Source: Amycolatopsis sp. GM8 (GTDB lineage Bacteria > Actinomycetota > Actinomycetes > Mycobacteriales > Pseudonocardiaceae). From it: 64,000 nt of DNA. The notes beneath the pieces were generated by a model, which saw only the letters and a list, made by a program, of their open reading frames with translations, made no database searches and was not told where the DNA came from. Shown here one piece after another: positions 25,996-34,440 of this stretch. The position numbers and the translations under genes are program-made. The stretch spans positions 124,001 through 188,000 of the forward strand of contig NZ_JAJKFK010000005.1 of the NCBI RefSeq assembly GCF_021653975.1, in the 5' to 3' direction. Positions within the stretch are counted from its first letter, which is position 1. The number at the start of each line of letters is the position of its first letter.

Positions 25996-27282
25996 ATGGC
26001 GTTGGCACAGGACAGCGACCTCGCGTCGGTGGACGGCGAGCTGGTCACGTTCTTCCGTGACCCATCGCTGTTTCCCGACCCGTACCCGATGTTCCGGCGG
26101 TTGCGCGACCTCGCGCCGGTGCACTGGAGCGGGTACAACGCCTGGGTCCTGACCGGCTACCCGGAGACGGAACAGTTCCTGGTCCACCCGGCGGTGCGCC
26201 GGGAACCGGCGGCGAACCAGCAGTACCGCTATCTCGCCCAGCCCGACATCGACCCCGCCGACACCGTCGAAGCGATCGACATGTTCCTGTCGTCGATCCT
26301 CAATCTCGATCCGCCGAGGCACACCCGGATCCGGCGGCTGGTGTCGCACGCGTTCACGCCGCGGACGATCGCGACCTGGGAGCCGCGCGTCGAAGCGATC
26401 GTGGACGACCTGGTCGCACAGGCCGCCGAAAAGAGCGAGTTCGATCTGATGACCGAACTCGCCTACCCGCTGCCGAAGCGGGTCATCTGTGACCTGCTGG
26501 GGGTGCCGTTCGAGGACATGGCGCGGGCGACCGGCACCCCCGGCAGCCTCAGCCACTCCAAGGTGATGACCACCCGTGGCAGCGGCGCCAGCCCGGCCCC
26601 GGACGAGGATCTGCGCGCGAAGACACAGCAGAGCATGCTCGGCCAGGTCGAGTACTTCCGGGAGCTGATCGAGGAACGCCGCAAGAACCTGGGGACGGAC
26701 CTGCTGTCGGTGCTGATCCAGGCGGAGGAGGCGGGCGACCGGCTCTCCATGGAGGAACTGCTCGGCACCGTGGTGCTCCTGATCGGCGCCGGGTTCGAGA
26801 CGACGGCGAACCTGATCGGCAACGGCACCCTGGCCCTGCTGCGGGACCGGGAGCAGTTCGAACTGCTTCGCGACGATCCGGACCTGATGCCGCAGGCTCT
26901 GGAGGAGATCCTCCGGCACGAAACCCCGAACCGCGGGCAGTCCCGCACCGTCGACGAGACGATCGAACTGGGCGGCAAGACGATCGCGGCGGGCGAGCAG
27001 GTGATGCTGATGCTCAACGCGGCCAACCGCGACCCGCGGGTGTTCGACGACCCGGACCGTTTCGACATCCGGCGCAAGGGCCCCCGGCACATCACGTTCG
27101 GCGCGGGCATCCACTTCTGTATCGGTTCGTCGCTCGCCCGGCTGGAGGCGCGGCTGATGTTCGGAAAAGTGCTGGAGCGGCTCGGTGATCTCCAGCTCGC
27201 GACCGACGAGATCCGGTGGCGGCCGGCCTACGCACGCGGCGTCGTGGAGCTTCCGGTTTCGGTGGGAAAGGTGCTGGCATGA
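25996..27282 (+). CDS. cytochrome P450
   Basis: The ATG at 25996 follows a GAGAGG site; the longer frame from 25933 has no such support. The 428-residue soluble P450 has the I-helix IGAGFETTANLIG (Glu-Thr pair; Phe replaces the more usual His or Asp), the K-helix ExxR in EEILRHETPNRGQSR, and the heme loop FGAGIHFCIGSSLARLE with the Cys ligand. It needs external ferredoxin and reductase; none is encoded nearby. It is coupled to an SDR by an ATGA overlap, suggesting hydroxylation followed by oxidation of the new alcohol. The substrate is unknown but may feed the adjacent catabolic island. Confidence 0.93.
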   Translation: MALAQDSDLASVDGELVTFFRDPSLFPDPYPMFRRLRDLAPVHWSGYNAWVLTGYPETEQFLVHPAVRREPAANQQYRYLAQPDIDPADTVEAIDMFLSSILNLDPPRHTRIRRLVSHAFTPRTIATWEPRVEAIVDDLVAQAAEKSEFDLMTELAYPLPKRVICDLLGVPFEDMARATGTPGSLSHSKVMTTRGSGASPAPDEDLRAKTQQSMLGQVEYFRELIEERRKNLGTDLLSVLIQAEEAGDRLSMEELLGTVVLLIGAGFETTANLIGNGTLALLRDREQFELLRDDPDLMPQALEEILRHETPNRGQSRTVDETIELGGKTIAAGEQVMLMLNAANRDPRVFDDPDRFDIRRKGPRHITFGAGIHFCIGSSLARLEARLMFGKVLERLGDLQLATDEIRWRPAYARGVVELPVSVGKVLA

Positions 27283-28115
27283 AGATCGACGGAATCGCGG
27301 CGGTGACCGGAGCCGGGCAGGGAATCGGGCTCGCACTGACGGTTGAGTTCGCCCGGCGCGGGATCGACGTGCTGGCAACGGTGCTCGAAGAGCCGATGGA
27401 GCAGACGGTGCGCGAGCACACGGCGGGCCTGCCCGGCTCCGTCGAAACCGTGGTGCTGGACGTGACGAAACCGGGCGACTTCGCCTTCCCGGACGAGCTG
27501 CGCGTCGTGGTGAACAACGCCGGGATCCGGCTCGCCTACCTCCCGGTCGAGATGGCCCCGGAGGAGCACTGGCGAGCCACCTTCGACGTCAACTTCTTCG
27601 GGCTGGTCGAGATCACCCGGCGCGCCATCCCGGTGCTGCGCAAGGCCGGTACCGGGGTCATCTGCAACATCAGCTCGGGTTCGCTGTTCCGGCCGATGCC
27701 GTTCCTGGGCGCCTACCGCGCCTCGAAGGCGGCGGTCAGCAACCTGTGCGAGTCGCTGCGCGTGGAGCTGGCGCCGTTCGGGATCCGGGTTGTCGACATC
27801 ATGCCGGGCGCGACGGTCAGCGGCATCAACGAGGACTCGGTGCTCGGCCGGGTCGCCGACGCGGTGCGCTTCCCCGAGTACGCACCGATGGCGCACCGGC
27901 AGCGCGAGCTGAACAGCGAGATCCCGCCGGCGACGCCCGCCTCGGAGGTGGCCGCCACCATCGTCGACGCGATCCTCGACGACGACGGCCCGATGCGCTA
28001 CGGCACCGACGCGACCTCCAACGCGATGCTCGAAATCCTCCGCACCACGTCCGAGGAACAGCTCGCCCAAGAGGTGCTGCAACGCTTCAATGTCACCGGC
28101 CCGGCGGCCCGCTGA
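27279..28115 (+). CDS. short-chain dehydrogenase/reductase
   Basis: The ATG at 27279 overlaps the P450 stop as ATGA and gives 278 residues. It is a classical SDR: VTGAGQGIG cofactor loop near the N-terminus, NNAGIR, the catalytic Ser in ISSGSLF, and YRASKAAV with the Tyr and Lys. It probably oxidises the product of the P450. It converges with the TetR gene, 15 bp apart. Confidence 0.92.
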   Translation: MKIDGIAAVTGAGQGIGLALTVEFARRGIDVLATVLEEPMEQTVREHTAGLPGSVETVVLDVTKPGDFAFPDELRVVVNNAGIRLAYLPVEMAPEEHWRATFDVNFFGLVEITRRAIPVLRKAGTGVICNISSGSLFRPMPFLGAYRASKAAVSNLCESLRVELAPFGIRVVDIMPGATVSGINEDSVLGRVADAVRFPEYAPMAHRQRELNSEIPPATPASEVAATIVDAILDDDGPMRYGTDATSNAMLEILRTTSEEQLAQEVLQRFNVTGPAAR

Positions 28116-28130
28116 CCCCAGGTGTGCCGG

Positions 28131-28838
28131 TCAGGCCAAGCCGTCCTCGGCAGGCAGATGCTGTTCCACATATTCGAGGTCGGCACGAATGGCCGCGAGC
28201 GCGGCCCGCGGCCCGGCCGGGGAGGAGGCCGGATCGGTCCGCGCCACCGAGCGCAGCGCCATCACGGCCAGCTGGTCGGCGACCGCCTTCCCGTCCGCGC
28301 CGGGGGCGCCGGGGTTGAACCACCACGCGACCCAGTTGCAGGAGCCGAGGATGGAGAACGCCGCGACGCGCCCGTCTGTGGGCCAGAATTCGCCGGCTTT
28401 GATACCGCCGTCGATGATCGCGCTCAGATGCGCGAGGATCTCCCGCCGCGCGGCCTGATGCCGGCGGCGGACGGCCTCGGGCAGGATGTGCTCACTGCGG
28501 ACGAGGAGCCGGAACCGGGACGGGTGCGCGCAGATGCGCAACGTCACCGCGTGCACCGCCCCGGACAGCCGCTCCGACCAGCGCAGGTCGCTGACCTCCA
28601 TCTCGGCCAGTTCGCCGGCCAGTGTCTCGGTCAGGCCCGACACGAGCATGCCGAGCAGATCGTCCTTGCTCTTGATGTAGTGGTAGAGCGAGGGCCGCGT
28701 GATCCCGATGGCCTCCGCGATGTCCTGCAGCGTGGTGCCCTCGAAACCCCGCTCGGCGAAGAGCGCCGCGGCCTGGTCCAGCAGCTCGTTCTCCACCAGC
28801 TGGCGGCGCGAGGCGCTACCCGTCACGACGAACCTCAC
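28131..28838 (-). CDS. TetR-family transcriptional regulator (KstR2-like C-terminus)
   Basis: The 235-residue protein starts at GTG 28838, with a GTG at 28826 as an alternative. It has the TetR_N HTH (DQAAALFAERGFEGTTLQDIAEAIGITRPSLYHYIKSKDDLL). The ligand domain has the WVAWWFNPG motif known from KstR2-like repressors that bind CoA thioesters. Palindromes of the same type occur upstream of this gene and between the CoA-transferase and P450 genes. It is therefore the likely repressor of itself and of both divergent operons, released by an acyl-CoA intermediate (inference). Confidence 0.9.
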   Translation of the reverse strand: MRFVVTGSASRRQLVENELLDQAAALFAERGFEGTTLQDIAEAIGITRPSLYHYIKSKDDLLGMLVSGLTETLAGELAEMEVSDLRWSERLSGAVHAVTLRICAHPSRFRLLVRSEHILPEAVRRRHQAARREILAHLSAIIDGGIKAGEFWPTDGRVAAFSILGSCNWVAWWFNPGAPGADGKAVADQLAVMALRSVARTDPASSPAGPRAALAAIRADLEYVEQHLPAEDGLA

Positions 28839-28843
28839 CCTCT

Positions 28844-28869
28844 CGACTCTGCAGTCGGATACCCGACTG
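28844..28869. promoter_or_regulatory. palindromic operator candidates upstream of the TetR gene
   Basis: CGACTCTGCAGTCG (28844-28857; arms CGACT/AGTCG) overlaps CAGTCGG-ATAC-CCGACTG (28852-28869; perfect 7-bp arms). The CGACT/AGTCG geometry matches the site at 25791-25804, which supports autoregulation by the TetR protein. Confidence 0.6.
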
Positions 28870-28944
28870 GTCGCCCACCACGTTAGCCGTGACCGGACGA
28901 GTGCCGGCCGGTGGTGCGACGCAAACCACTGGCTGCAGCGCGAG

Positions 28945-29622
28945 TTAGGGCGCGCCGGGGTCGTTGGGGCGGGTCAGGCCCAGGTCGTAGGCGACGATCA
29001 CGGCCTGGATCCGGTCGCGGGCGCCGATCTTGGCCAGCACCCTGCCGACGTGGGTCTTGACGGTGGATTCCGACAGCACCAGGCGTTCGGCGATCTCGGC
29101 GTTGTTCCAGCCCTGTCCGATGGCGACGAGGATTTCCCGTTCCCGCTCGGTCAGCGCCTGCCAGCGCGGATCTCCTTGCTGCGGCTCATGTCCCGAGGGC
29201 AGGTGGTGGGCGTAGGTGTCGAGCAGCCGACGGGTGACGGCGGGCGCGATGACGGCGTCGCCGCCCGCCACCGCACGGATCCCGGCCAGCAGTTCCTCGG
29301 GGCGGGCGTCTTTCAGGAGGAAACCGCTGGCTCCCGCGCGCAACGCCGCGTAGGCGTATTCGTCCAGGTCGAACGTGGTCAGCACGAGGACCCGGGACCG
29401 GCCTCCGGTGGCGACGATGTGCCGGGTCGCCTCGATCCCGTCCATCCCGGGCATCCGGATGTCCATCAGGACGACGTCGGGCCGTAGTTCGGCGGCGCGG
29501 CGCACGGCTTCGGCGCCGTGCGCGGCTTCGCCGACCACCTCGGTGTCCGGCGCCGCGTCCAGCAGCATGCGGAAACCGAAGCGCTGCAAGGACTGGTCGT
29601 CCACGATCAGGATGGTGGTCAT
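28945..29622 (-). CDS. NarL/FixJ-family response regulator
   Basis: The ATG at 29622 (225 residues) overlaps the kinase stop as ATGA. The receiver domain has the acidic pair DD at 8-9, the phospho-acceptor Asp54 (VVLMDIRMPG), the conserved Thr (LTTFD) and Lys (LLKDA). The C-terminal LuxR-type HTH runs from LTEREREILVAIGQGWNNAEIA through STVKTHVGRVLAKIGARDRIQ. It is the output of the adjacent sensor kinase. The same operon encodes an ABC exporter, so it most likely controls that exporter in response to membrane or drug stress, as in many actinobacterial DesK-type systems. Confidence 0.93.
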   Translation of the reverse strand: MTTILIVDDQSLQRFGFRMLLDAAPDTEVVGEAAHGAEAVRRAAELRPDVVLMDIRMPGMDGIEATRHIVATGGRSRVLVLTTFDLDEYAYAALRAGASGFLLKDARPEELLAGIRAVAGGDAVIAPAVTRRLLDTYAHHLPSGHEPQQGDPRWQALTEREREILVAIGQGWNNAEIAERLVLSESTVKTHVGRVLAKIGARDRIQAVIVAYDLGLTRPNDPGAP

Positions 29623-30908
29623 GCGGGGCCGCCTGGTGCGCCGGGGTTCGAGGTGACGTCGAGGACAGCCTGCACCGCCCACCCGCCGTCCGGTGCGGCA
29701 CCCGCGACGACGGTGCCGCCGTAGAGCGCGGCCCGCTCCCGCATGCCGGCGAGTCCGTGCCCTGGCTCCGGAGGCGGGCCCGGTCGCTTGGCTCCCTCAG
29801 GCGGTCCGGAGTCGGTGACGCGGACCAACAGGCGCGCGCCGACCAGGCTGACCGTGACCAGGACTCGGGTGCGGGGCCCGGCGTACTTGAGGGAGTTGGT
29901 GAGCGCCTCCTGGACGATCCGGTACGCCATCAGCTGCATGCCGCGATCGAGCGAGTCCAGGTCGCCGCCGGAGTGGTACAGCACATCCGGTCCGGCGGCC
30001 CGGATCCGCGCACACAGGGCCTCGAGATCGGCGATGCCGGGCTGGGGATTGAGCTCGGGGGTGTCGGACTGTTCGCGCACGACACCGAGCAGCCGCCGCA
30101 GTTCACCGAGGGCCTGGCGACCGGCATCCCCGACGAGCCGCAGCGCTTCGGCGCCCCGTTCAGGGCTGGTCTCGGCCGCGTAGGCGCCGCCATCGGCCAG
30201 CGTGATGATGACCGACAGGTTGTGGCCGATGATGTCGTGCATCTCCCGGGCCACCCGGGTGCGTTCGGTGGCGGCGGCCAGCTTGCTGCGCTGGTCGCGT
30301 TCGATCTCCAGGCTCGCCGCCCGCTCCCGCAGGGCGGTGAGCTGCGCGCGGCGGACCCGCATCGCGAACCCGAGCGCGACCGCCGCGGTCGCGACGCTGA
30401 GCAGGAAGAACAGCACCTCCCACACCGAGATCATCACCGCGACCCGGATGGCCACCGGGATCAGGACGCCCACCATCACCGCGCAGGCCCAGGGCAGCAG
30501 CCGGAGGCGCCCGTGCAGAGCCACGCTGTACAGCGCGATGAGCAGGCTGACGTCGGCGCGCAGGAACGCCCCCAGCGACCACTGCACCACGAACACCGCC
30601 GCGATCACGGCGAACGCCGTGAAAGGCACCCGGCGGCGCCAGAACAGGGGTAGCAGCAAGGCGATCTGCAACGCCAGTTTGGCGCCGAGGGGCAGGTGGG
30701 TGAAGGTGACCAGCGCGTGCTCCGGGCCGCGCGGGCCGTCATTGTCGCCCAGCAGGTCCGGCAGGCAGAACAGCAGGAACACCACCACGATCACGGCGGT
30801 GTCGAGCACCCACAGGTGGTTCCGGTCCAGCTGCCGGAGGCGCTGGCCGGTCCGGGTCAGCCACGCCATCATGGCGTGTCCCGGCATCGGGTTGCTCACG
30901 GAGGTCAC
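29619..30908 (-). CDS. sensor histidine kinase (HisKA_3, DesK/NarX type)
   Basis: The 429-residue protein is annotated from GTG 30908; a GTG three codons later is also possible. Several hydrophobic segments (about residues 35-50, 76-90, 97-112, 120-160, 165-182) form a membrane sensor without a large extracellular domain. Then follow the dimerisation/phospho-acceptor box REMHDIIGHNLSV with His224 and an HATPase domain (QEALTNSLKYAGPRTRV, GHGLAGMRERAALYGG). It phosphorylates the overlapping response-regulator gene product. Confidence 0.92.
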   Translation of the reverse strand: MTSVSNPMPGHAMMAWLTRTGQRLRQLDRNHLWVLDTAVIVVVFLLFCLPDLLGDNDGPRGPEHALVTFTHLPLGAKLALQIALLLPLFWRRRVPFTAFAVIAAVFVVQWSLGAFLRADVSLLIALYSVALHGRLRLLPWACAVMVGVLIPVAIRVAVMISVWEVLFFLLSVATAAVALGFAMRVRRAQLTALRERAASLEIERDQRSKLAAATERTRVAREMHDIIGHNLSVIITLADGGAYAAETSPERGAEALRLVGDAGRQALGELRRLLGVVREQSDTPELNPQPGIADLEALCARIRAAGPDVLYHSGGDLDSLDRGMQLMAYRIVQEALTNSLKYAGPRTRVLVTVSLVGARLLVRVTDSGPPEGAKRPGPPPEPGHGLAGMRERAALYGGTVVAGAAPDGGWAVQAVLDVTSNPGAPGGPA

Positions 30909-30966
30909 CTGGCCATCGTGGACGAGAATGTCGGCGCGGTGCGGGGCACCGCGCCGACGGTAGGGG

Positions 30967-31815
30967 TCAGGCGTCGGTCCGGGCCAGCCGGTAGGCGGCC
31001 CCGGCCAGTACCAGCACCGTCCAGCCGAGGAAGACGAACAACCCGGCTGTGGGCGACAGGCTGGTCGCGTCGTGGGTCAGCGCGTACATCGACTGCCCGG
31101 CGTTGCTCGGCAGATAGGGGCTGATGTTGTCCTGCCAGCTCGTGGGCAGCAGCGAGATCAGGCCGGGGACCAGCATCAACGCGCCGACCAGCGTCGCGAT
31201 ACCGCCGGCCACCGACCGCAGCAGCGCGCCCAGTGCGACGCCGATGACGCCGACCAGACCGAGGTAGAGACCGGCCCCGAACAGGCTGCGCACCACGCCG
31301 GGATCCGACAGCGTCATGCCGGCGTGCGTGCCGGACAGGATGCCGCTGGCGATCAAGAACGTGACGAACACACTCGCGGTGGCGACCACCAGTGCGATCA
31401 CGCCGAACACCACCGCTTTGGCCCACAACACCGGCAGGCGGCGCGGCACCGCGGCCAGGGTGGAGCGGATCATGCCGGTGGAGTACTCGCCCGCGGTGAC
31501 CAGCACACCGAGCACGCCCAGCGCCAGCTGCGCGGCCATGGTGCCGAACAGCGAGAGGCTGACCGCCGTCGACTGGGCGAAGTCGCCGCCCATGCGCTCG
31601 CCGGAGTCGAGCCGGGACTTGAACTGGACCGCGGCGATCACCCCGAAGCCCACCAGGAACAGCACGCTGAGCCCGAGGGTGATCCAGGTGGAGCGCAGTG
31701 ACCACAGCTTGGCCCATTCCGAGCGCAGGACCCGCAGTGCGGTGACCTTGTACACCGGACGGGTGCCCTGCGCGGGAGCCGGAGCGGGGGCGGGGGTCGA
31801 GATCGTGGTGGTCAT
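30967..31815 (-). CDS. ABC transporter permease (ABC-2 type)
   Basis: The 282-residue protein starts with a Pro/Ala-rich N-terminal tail, then LRSEWAKLWSLRSTW, the lead-in of ABC-2 permeases, and six hydrophobic segments. The ATG at 31815 overlaps the ATPase stop as ATGA. Together they form a two-gene exporter of the bacitracin/antibiotic-export type. The substrate is unknown. Confidence 0.9.
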   Translation of the reverse strand: MTTTISTPAPAPAPAQGTRPVYKVTALRVLRSEWAKLWSLRSTWITLGLSVLFLVGFGVIAAVQFKSRLDSGERMGGDFAQSTAVSLSLFGTMAAQLALGVLGVLVTAGEYSTGMIRSTLAAVPRRLPVLWAKAVVFGVIALVVATASVFVTFLIASGILSGTHAGMTLSDPGVVRSLFGAGLYLGLVGVIGVALGALLRSVAGGIATLVGALMLVPGLISLLPTSWQDNISPYLPSNAGQSMYALTHDATSLSPTAGLFVFLGWTVLVLAGAAYRLARTDA

Positions 31816-32741
31816 GCCGCCCTCCCGAGCGCCTCGGTGGTGCCGTGGTACTCCACGGCGTCGCGGGTCAGGTCCATGAAGGCCTCTTCCAGGGAGACGG
31901 TCTTCTCGGTGAGTTCGAACAACGCGATGCCGTGCTCGGCGGCCTTGATCCCGATCGCGCGTGCGGACAGCCCGGCCACCTGCAGCTGCTCGGAGCCGGG
32001 GTGGCCGGTGATCTCGACGCCCGGTCCGGCCAGCACGTCGCGCAATCTGCCCGGGTCCGCGGTCGCCACCTTGACCAGGTCACCACCGGCCTCGCGGACC
32101 AGGTTCTGCACGGTGGTGTCGGCGAGCAGGCGGCCCCGTCCGACGACGATGAGATGCTCGGCCACCAGCGCCATCTCGCTCATCAGGTGCGAGGACACGA
32201 ACACCGTGCGCCCGTCCGCGGCGAGGCTGGTCAGCAGGTTACGGATCCAGAGGACACCTTCCGGGTCCAGCCCGTTCACCGGCTCGTCGAGCATCACCGT
32301 GGCCGGGTCCCCCAGCAGCGCCGCGGCGATGCCGAGCCGCTGCCCCATGCCGAGTGAGAACTTGCCGGCGCGCTTCTTCGCCACCGACGTCAACCCGGTC
32401 AGCTCGATCACCTCGTCCACCCGCCGGCGCGGGATGCCGTGGGTGTAGGCCTGCGCGCGCAGATGGTCGTACGCGGACCGGCCGGGGTGGATGGACTTCG
32501 CCTCGAGCAGCGCCCCGACCTCCTGCAACGGCGCGCTGTGCTGCGCGTAGCGGCGGCCGTTGACCGTCACCGTGCCGCTGGTCGGCGCGTCCAGTCCGAT
32601 GATCATCCGCATCGTGGTGGACTTGCCCGCACCGTTGGGCCCCAGGAAGCCGGTGACCGTTCCGGGCTCGACCGTGAAGTCCAGCCCGTCCACGGCTGTT
32701 TTCTCGCCGTAGCGCTTCGTCAGCTGGCGTACCTCGATCAT
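31812..32741 (-). CDS. ABC transporter ATP-binding protein
   Basis: The 309-residue ATPase has Walker A GPNGAGKST, the signature FSLGMGQRLGIAAAL, Walker B VMLDEPVNGLDPEG and the H-loop SSHLMSEM, followed by the C-terminal DUF4162-like extension of drug-export ATPases. It is the first gene of the exporter/two-component operon (32741 to 28945). Confidence 0.93.
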   Translation of the reverse strand: MIEVRQLTKRYGEKTAVDGLDFTVEPGTVTGFLGPNGAGKSTTMRMIIGLDAPTSGTVTVNGRRYAQHSAPLQEVGALLEAKSIHPGRSAYDHLRAQAYTHGIPRRRVDEVIELTGLTSVAKKRAGKFSLGMGQRLGIAAALLGDPATVMLDEPVNGLDPEGVLWIRNLLTSLAADGRTVFVSSHLMSEMALVAEHLIVVGRGRLLADTTVQNLVREAGGDLVKVATADPGRLRDVLAGPGVEITGHPGSEQLQVAGLSARAIGIKAAEHGIALFELTEKTVSLEEAFMDLTRDAVEYHGTTEALGRAA

Positions 32742-32852
32742 GAATCACCCCTGTGCCTGCGCGGGCCGGCTTGCCCGGCCCGTCTCCCGCAACGCTATGA
32801 GCGGCGCCGGCGCGATCCGTGGTACCTGGGGCGGAACTCCGCGGAACCAGTG

Positions 32853-32864
32853 GTACCGCGGTAC
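32853..32864. promoter_or_regulatory. 12-bp perfect palindrome upstream of the ABC operon
   Basis: GTACCGCGGTAC is a perfect palindrome 112 bp before the ATPase start, and GTGGTACC occurs twice in this gap (32818-32825 and 32850-32857). It could be an operator for the response regulator, or a hairpin ending the gene at 32875-33336. Confidence 0.35.
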
Positions 32865-32874
32865 GACATCGAGG

Positions 32875-33336
32875 TCAGTACTCGTTCTTGATGACGAAGT
32901 AGGAGCCGCGGATGGTGCCTGCCAGCTTCGACTTCTGGCGGGCGAACTTGAAGGAGCCCAGTTCCGCGGGGATTTCCATCCCGTCGGAGAGTTTGAACCC
33001 GACCGCCCGTTTCCCGTTGTCGTCGACGGTGTACATCACGTTGATCGACAGGCCGTTCTCGTAGAAGACGTAGGCCATCCGGATGTTCTCGACCTGGAAC
33101 GCGGTCGCTTCGAGCGGCTGGGAGGAGATCACGATGCCACGCTCTTCCTGGAGGATCCGGCTCACCCAGTCGATCGTGGACGTGGCGTCGCCGGCGGGCT
33201 CGACGGTGAAGACGTGGCTGTATTTGTTCTTGAAGTACCGGGCCTCGTTCGCCCGCAGCCCGGCAAGCGCATCCGCGACCGGCGACGATTCCAGGCCCAC
33301 CGTCGATACGGTGTCGAAGTCCACGGCATAGGGCAT
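32875..33336 (-). CDS. hypothetical protein, 153 residues
   Basis: I do not recognise this protein. It starts at ATG 33336 (MPYAVDFDTV). It is a soluble alpha+beta protein with no membrane segment or signal peptide, and a basic C-terminal strand (FKFARQKSKLAGTIRG). The composition is normal for a real gene (third-position GC high, mixed hydrophobic pattern), and the surrounding frames are not coding. It is separated from the ABC operon by 133 bp and may be transcribed with or before it. Confidence 0.65.
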   Translation of the reverse strand: MPYAVDFDTVSTVGLESSPVADALAGLRANEARYFKNKYSHVFTVEPAGDATSTIDWVSRILQEERGIVISSQPLEATAFQVENIRMAYVFYENGLSINVMYTVDDNGKRAVGFKLSDGMEIPAELGSFKFARQKSKLAGTIRGSYFVIKNEY

Positions 33337-33410
33337 GGCTGGTTCCTCCGAGTGTCTGTCCGGTCGGTGGAGTCGGCGATCTCTCCCACCGAAGGTTCGA
33401 ACTCGAGACG

Positions 33411-34328
33411 CTACCGTTTCTCCAACTCGACTGGTGACATCGTTCGCACGGTCGTGCGGACGATGTCACGCAGCCAGGTGTGTGCCCGGTCGGTGTCGTA
33501 ACGCCGATGCCAGGCCAGGACGAGTGGGACGGGTGACAGTTCGAGCGGTAGTGGGCGGGTCTCGAGGCCTGTCTCGCCGATCATCGGGTGGCTCATGTGT
33601 TCCGGCACGGCGACCAGGGCGTCAGTCTGCCGGGCGAAGCGCAGCGCGGCAGTGAGGGTAGGTACCGCGGCGATGACCCGGCGGCTGGTGCCGCGCTCGT
33701 GGAGCACGTCGTCGATGGGGTCGCGCAGCCGGCCGCGGCGGGACACGGTGAGGTGGTCGGCCTCGGTATAGCGCTTCAGCGTGAGCGTGCCCTGGGCCAG
33801 CGGATGTTCCGGCCGGATGGCGACGACGAGCCGGTCATGCGCGGCCGTTTCGGCGTGGACGTCCGCGAGATCGGGCTCGTCCGCGCCGAGTTCGAGATCG
33901 ACCTGCCCGTGGCGCAGGTCGTTGTCGTCGGCGTCTGCCTCAGCCAGCAACCGGAGCCGTACGCCGGGCGCCTGCGCCTGGACGGCGGCGAGCACTGCGG
34001 GGCCGACGGTCGTCATGACAGCGTCGTGCCATCTCAGGGTGAAGGTCCGTTCGAGCGTGGTCAGGTCCAGGTCGTGGGCGGGGGTCAGGACAGCGTGCGC
34101 CTGCTGCACCAGCGCATGGACCTTTCCGCGGATCGCCAGCGCGTGCGGTGTGGGAGTCATCGTCCGGCCGGTGCGGACCAGGATCTGGTCTCCGGTGACC
34201 CGCCGGATGCGGCCCAGCGCGCGGCTCATCGCCGGCGGCGTCAGGTGCAGGCGATCGGCGGCACCGGCAACGCTGCCTTCCTCCAGCAAGGCGTCCAACG
34301 CGGTCAGCAGGTTCAGATCCAATTGCAT
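33411..34328 (-). CDS. LysR-family transcriptional regulator
   Basis: The ATG at 34328 (305 residues, MQLDLNLLTALDALLEEGSV) gives the standard LysR start; another ATG lies at 34337. The winged HTH is AGAADRLHLTPPAMSRALGRIR, followed by the substrate-binding domain (LRWHDAVMTTVGPAVLA onward). It is divergent from the inositol-monophosphatase-fold gene, 112 bp apart, the classic arrangement in which a LysR protein controls its neighbour. Confidence 0.92.
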   Translation of the reverse strand: MQLDLNLLTALDALLEEGSVAGAADRLHLTPPAMSRALGRIRRVTGDQILVRTGRTMTPTPHALAIRGKVHALVQQAHAVLTPAHDLDLTTLERTFTLRWHDAVMTTVGPAVLAAVQAQAPGVRLRLLAEADADDNDLRHGQVDLELGADEPDLADVHAETAAHDRLVVAIRPEHPLAQGTLTLKRYTEADHLTVSRRGRLRDPIDDVLHERGTSRRVIAAVPTLTAALRFARQTDALVAVPEHMSHPMIGETGLETRPLPLELSPVPLVLAWHRRYDTDRAHTWLRDIVRTTVRTMSPVELEKR

Positions 34329-34359
34329 GCAAGTCATCTTACTCGTTACAAACATGCAT

Positions 34360-34388
34360 TTGACGTTATGTATTGGCGTTCTTAGCGT
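34360..34388 (+). promoter_or_regulatory. candidate promoter for the phosphatase-like gene
   Basis: TTGACG at 34360-34365 and TAGCGT at 34383-34388 are spaced 17 bp, in the AT-rich gap between the LysR gene and its divergent target. Confidence 0.4.
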
Positions 34389-34440
34389 GGAAACCGCGGC
34401 GGAAACACCGCTCGCCATCTCCACAGAAAAGGAGCCGATC

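Noticed and set aside
25900..27378. 492-residue minus-strand frame opposite the P450
   Set aside because: Composition is His/Arg/Pro-rich and lacks motifs; the P450 motifs on the plus strand are complete.
28945..32741. antibiotic biosynthesis self-resistance cluster
   Set aside because: The exporter and two-component system are generic; no biosynthetic core enzymes are present in the window.
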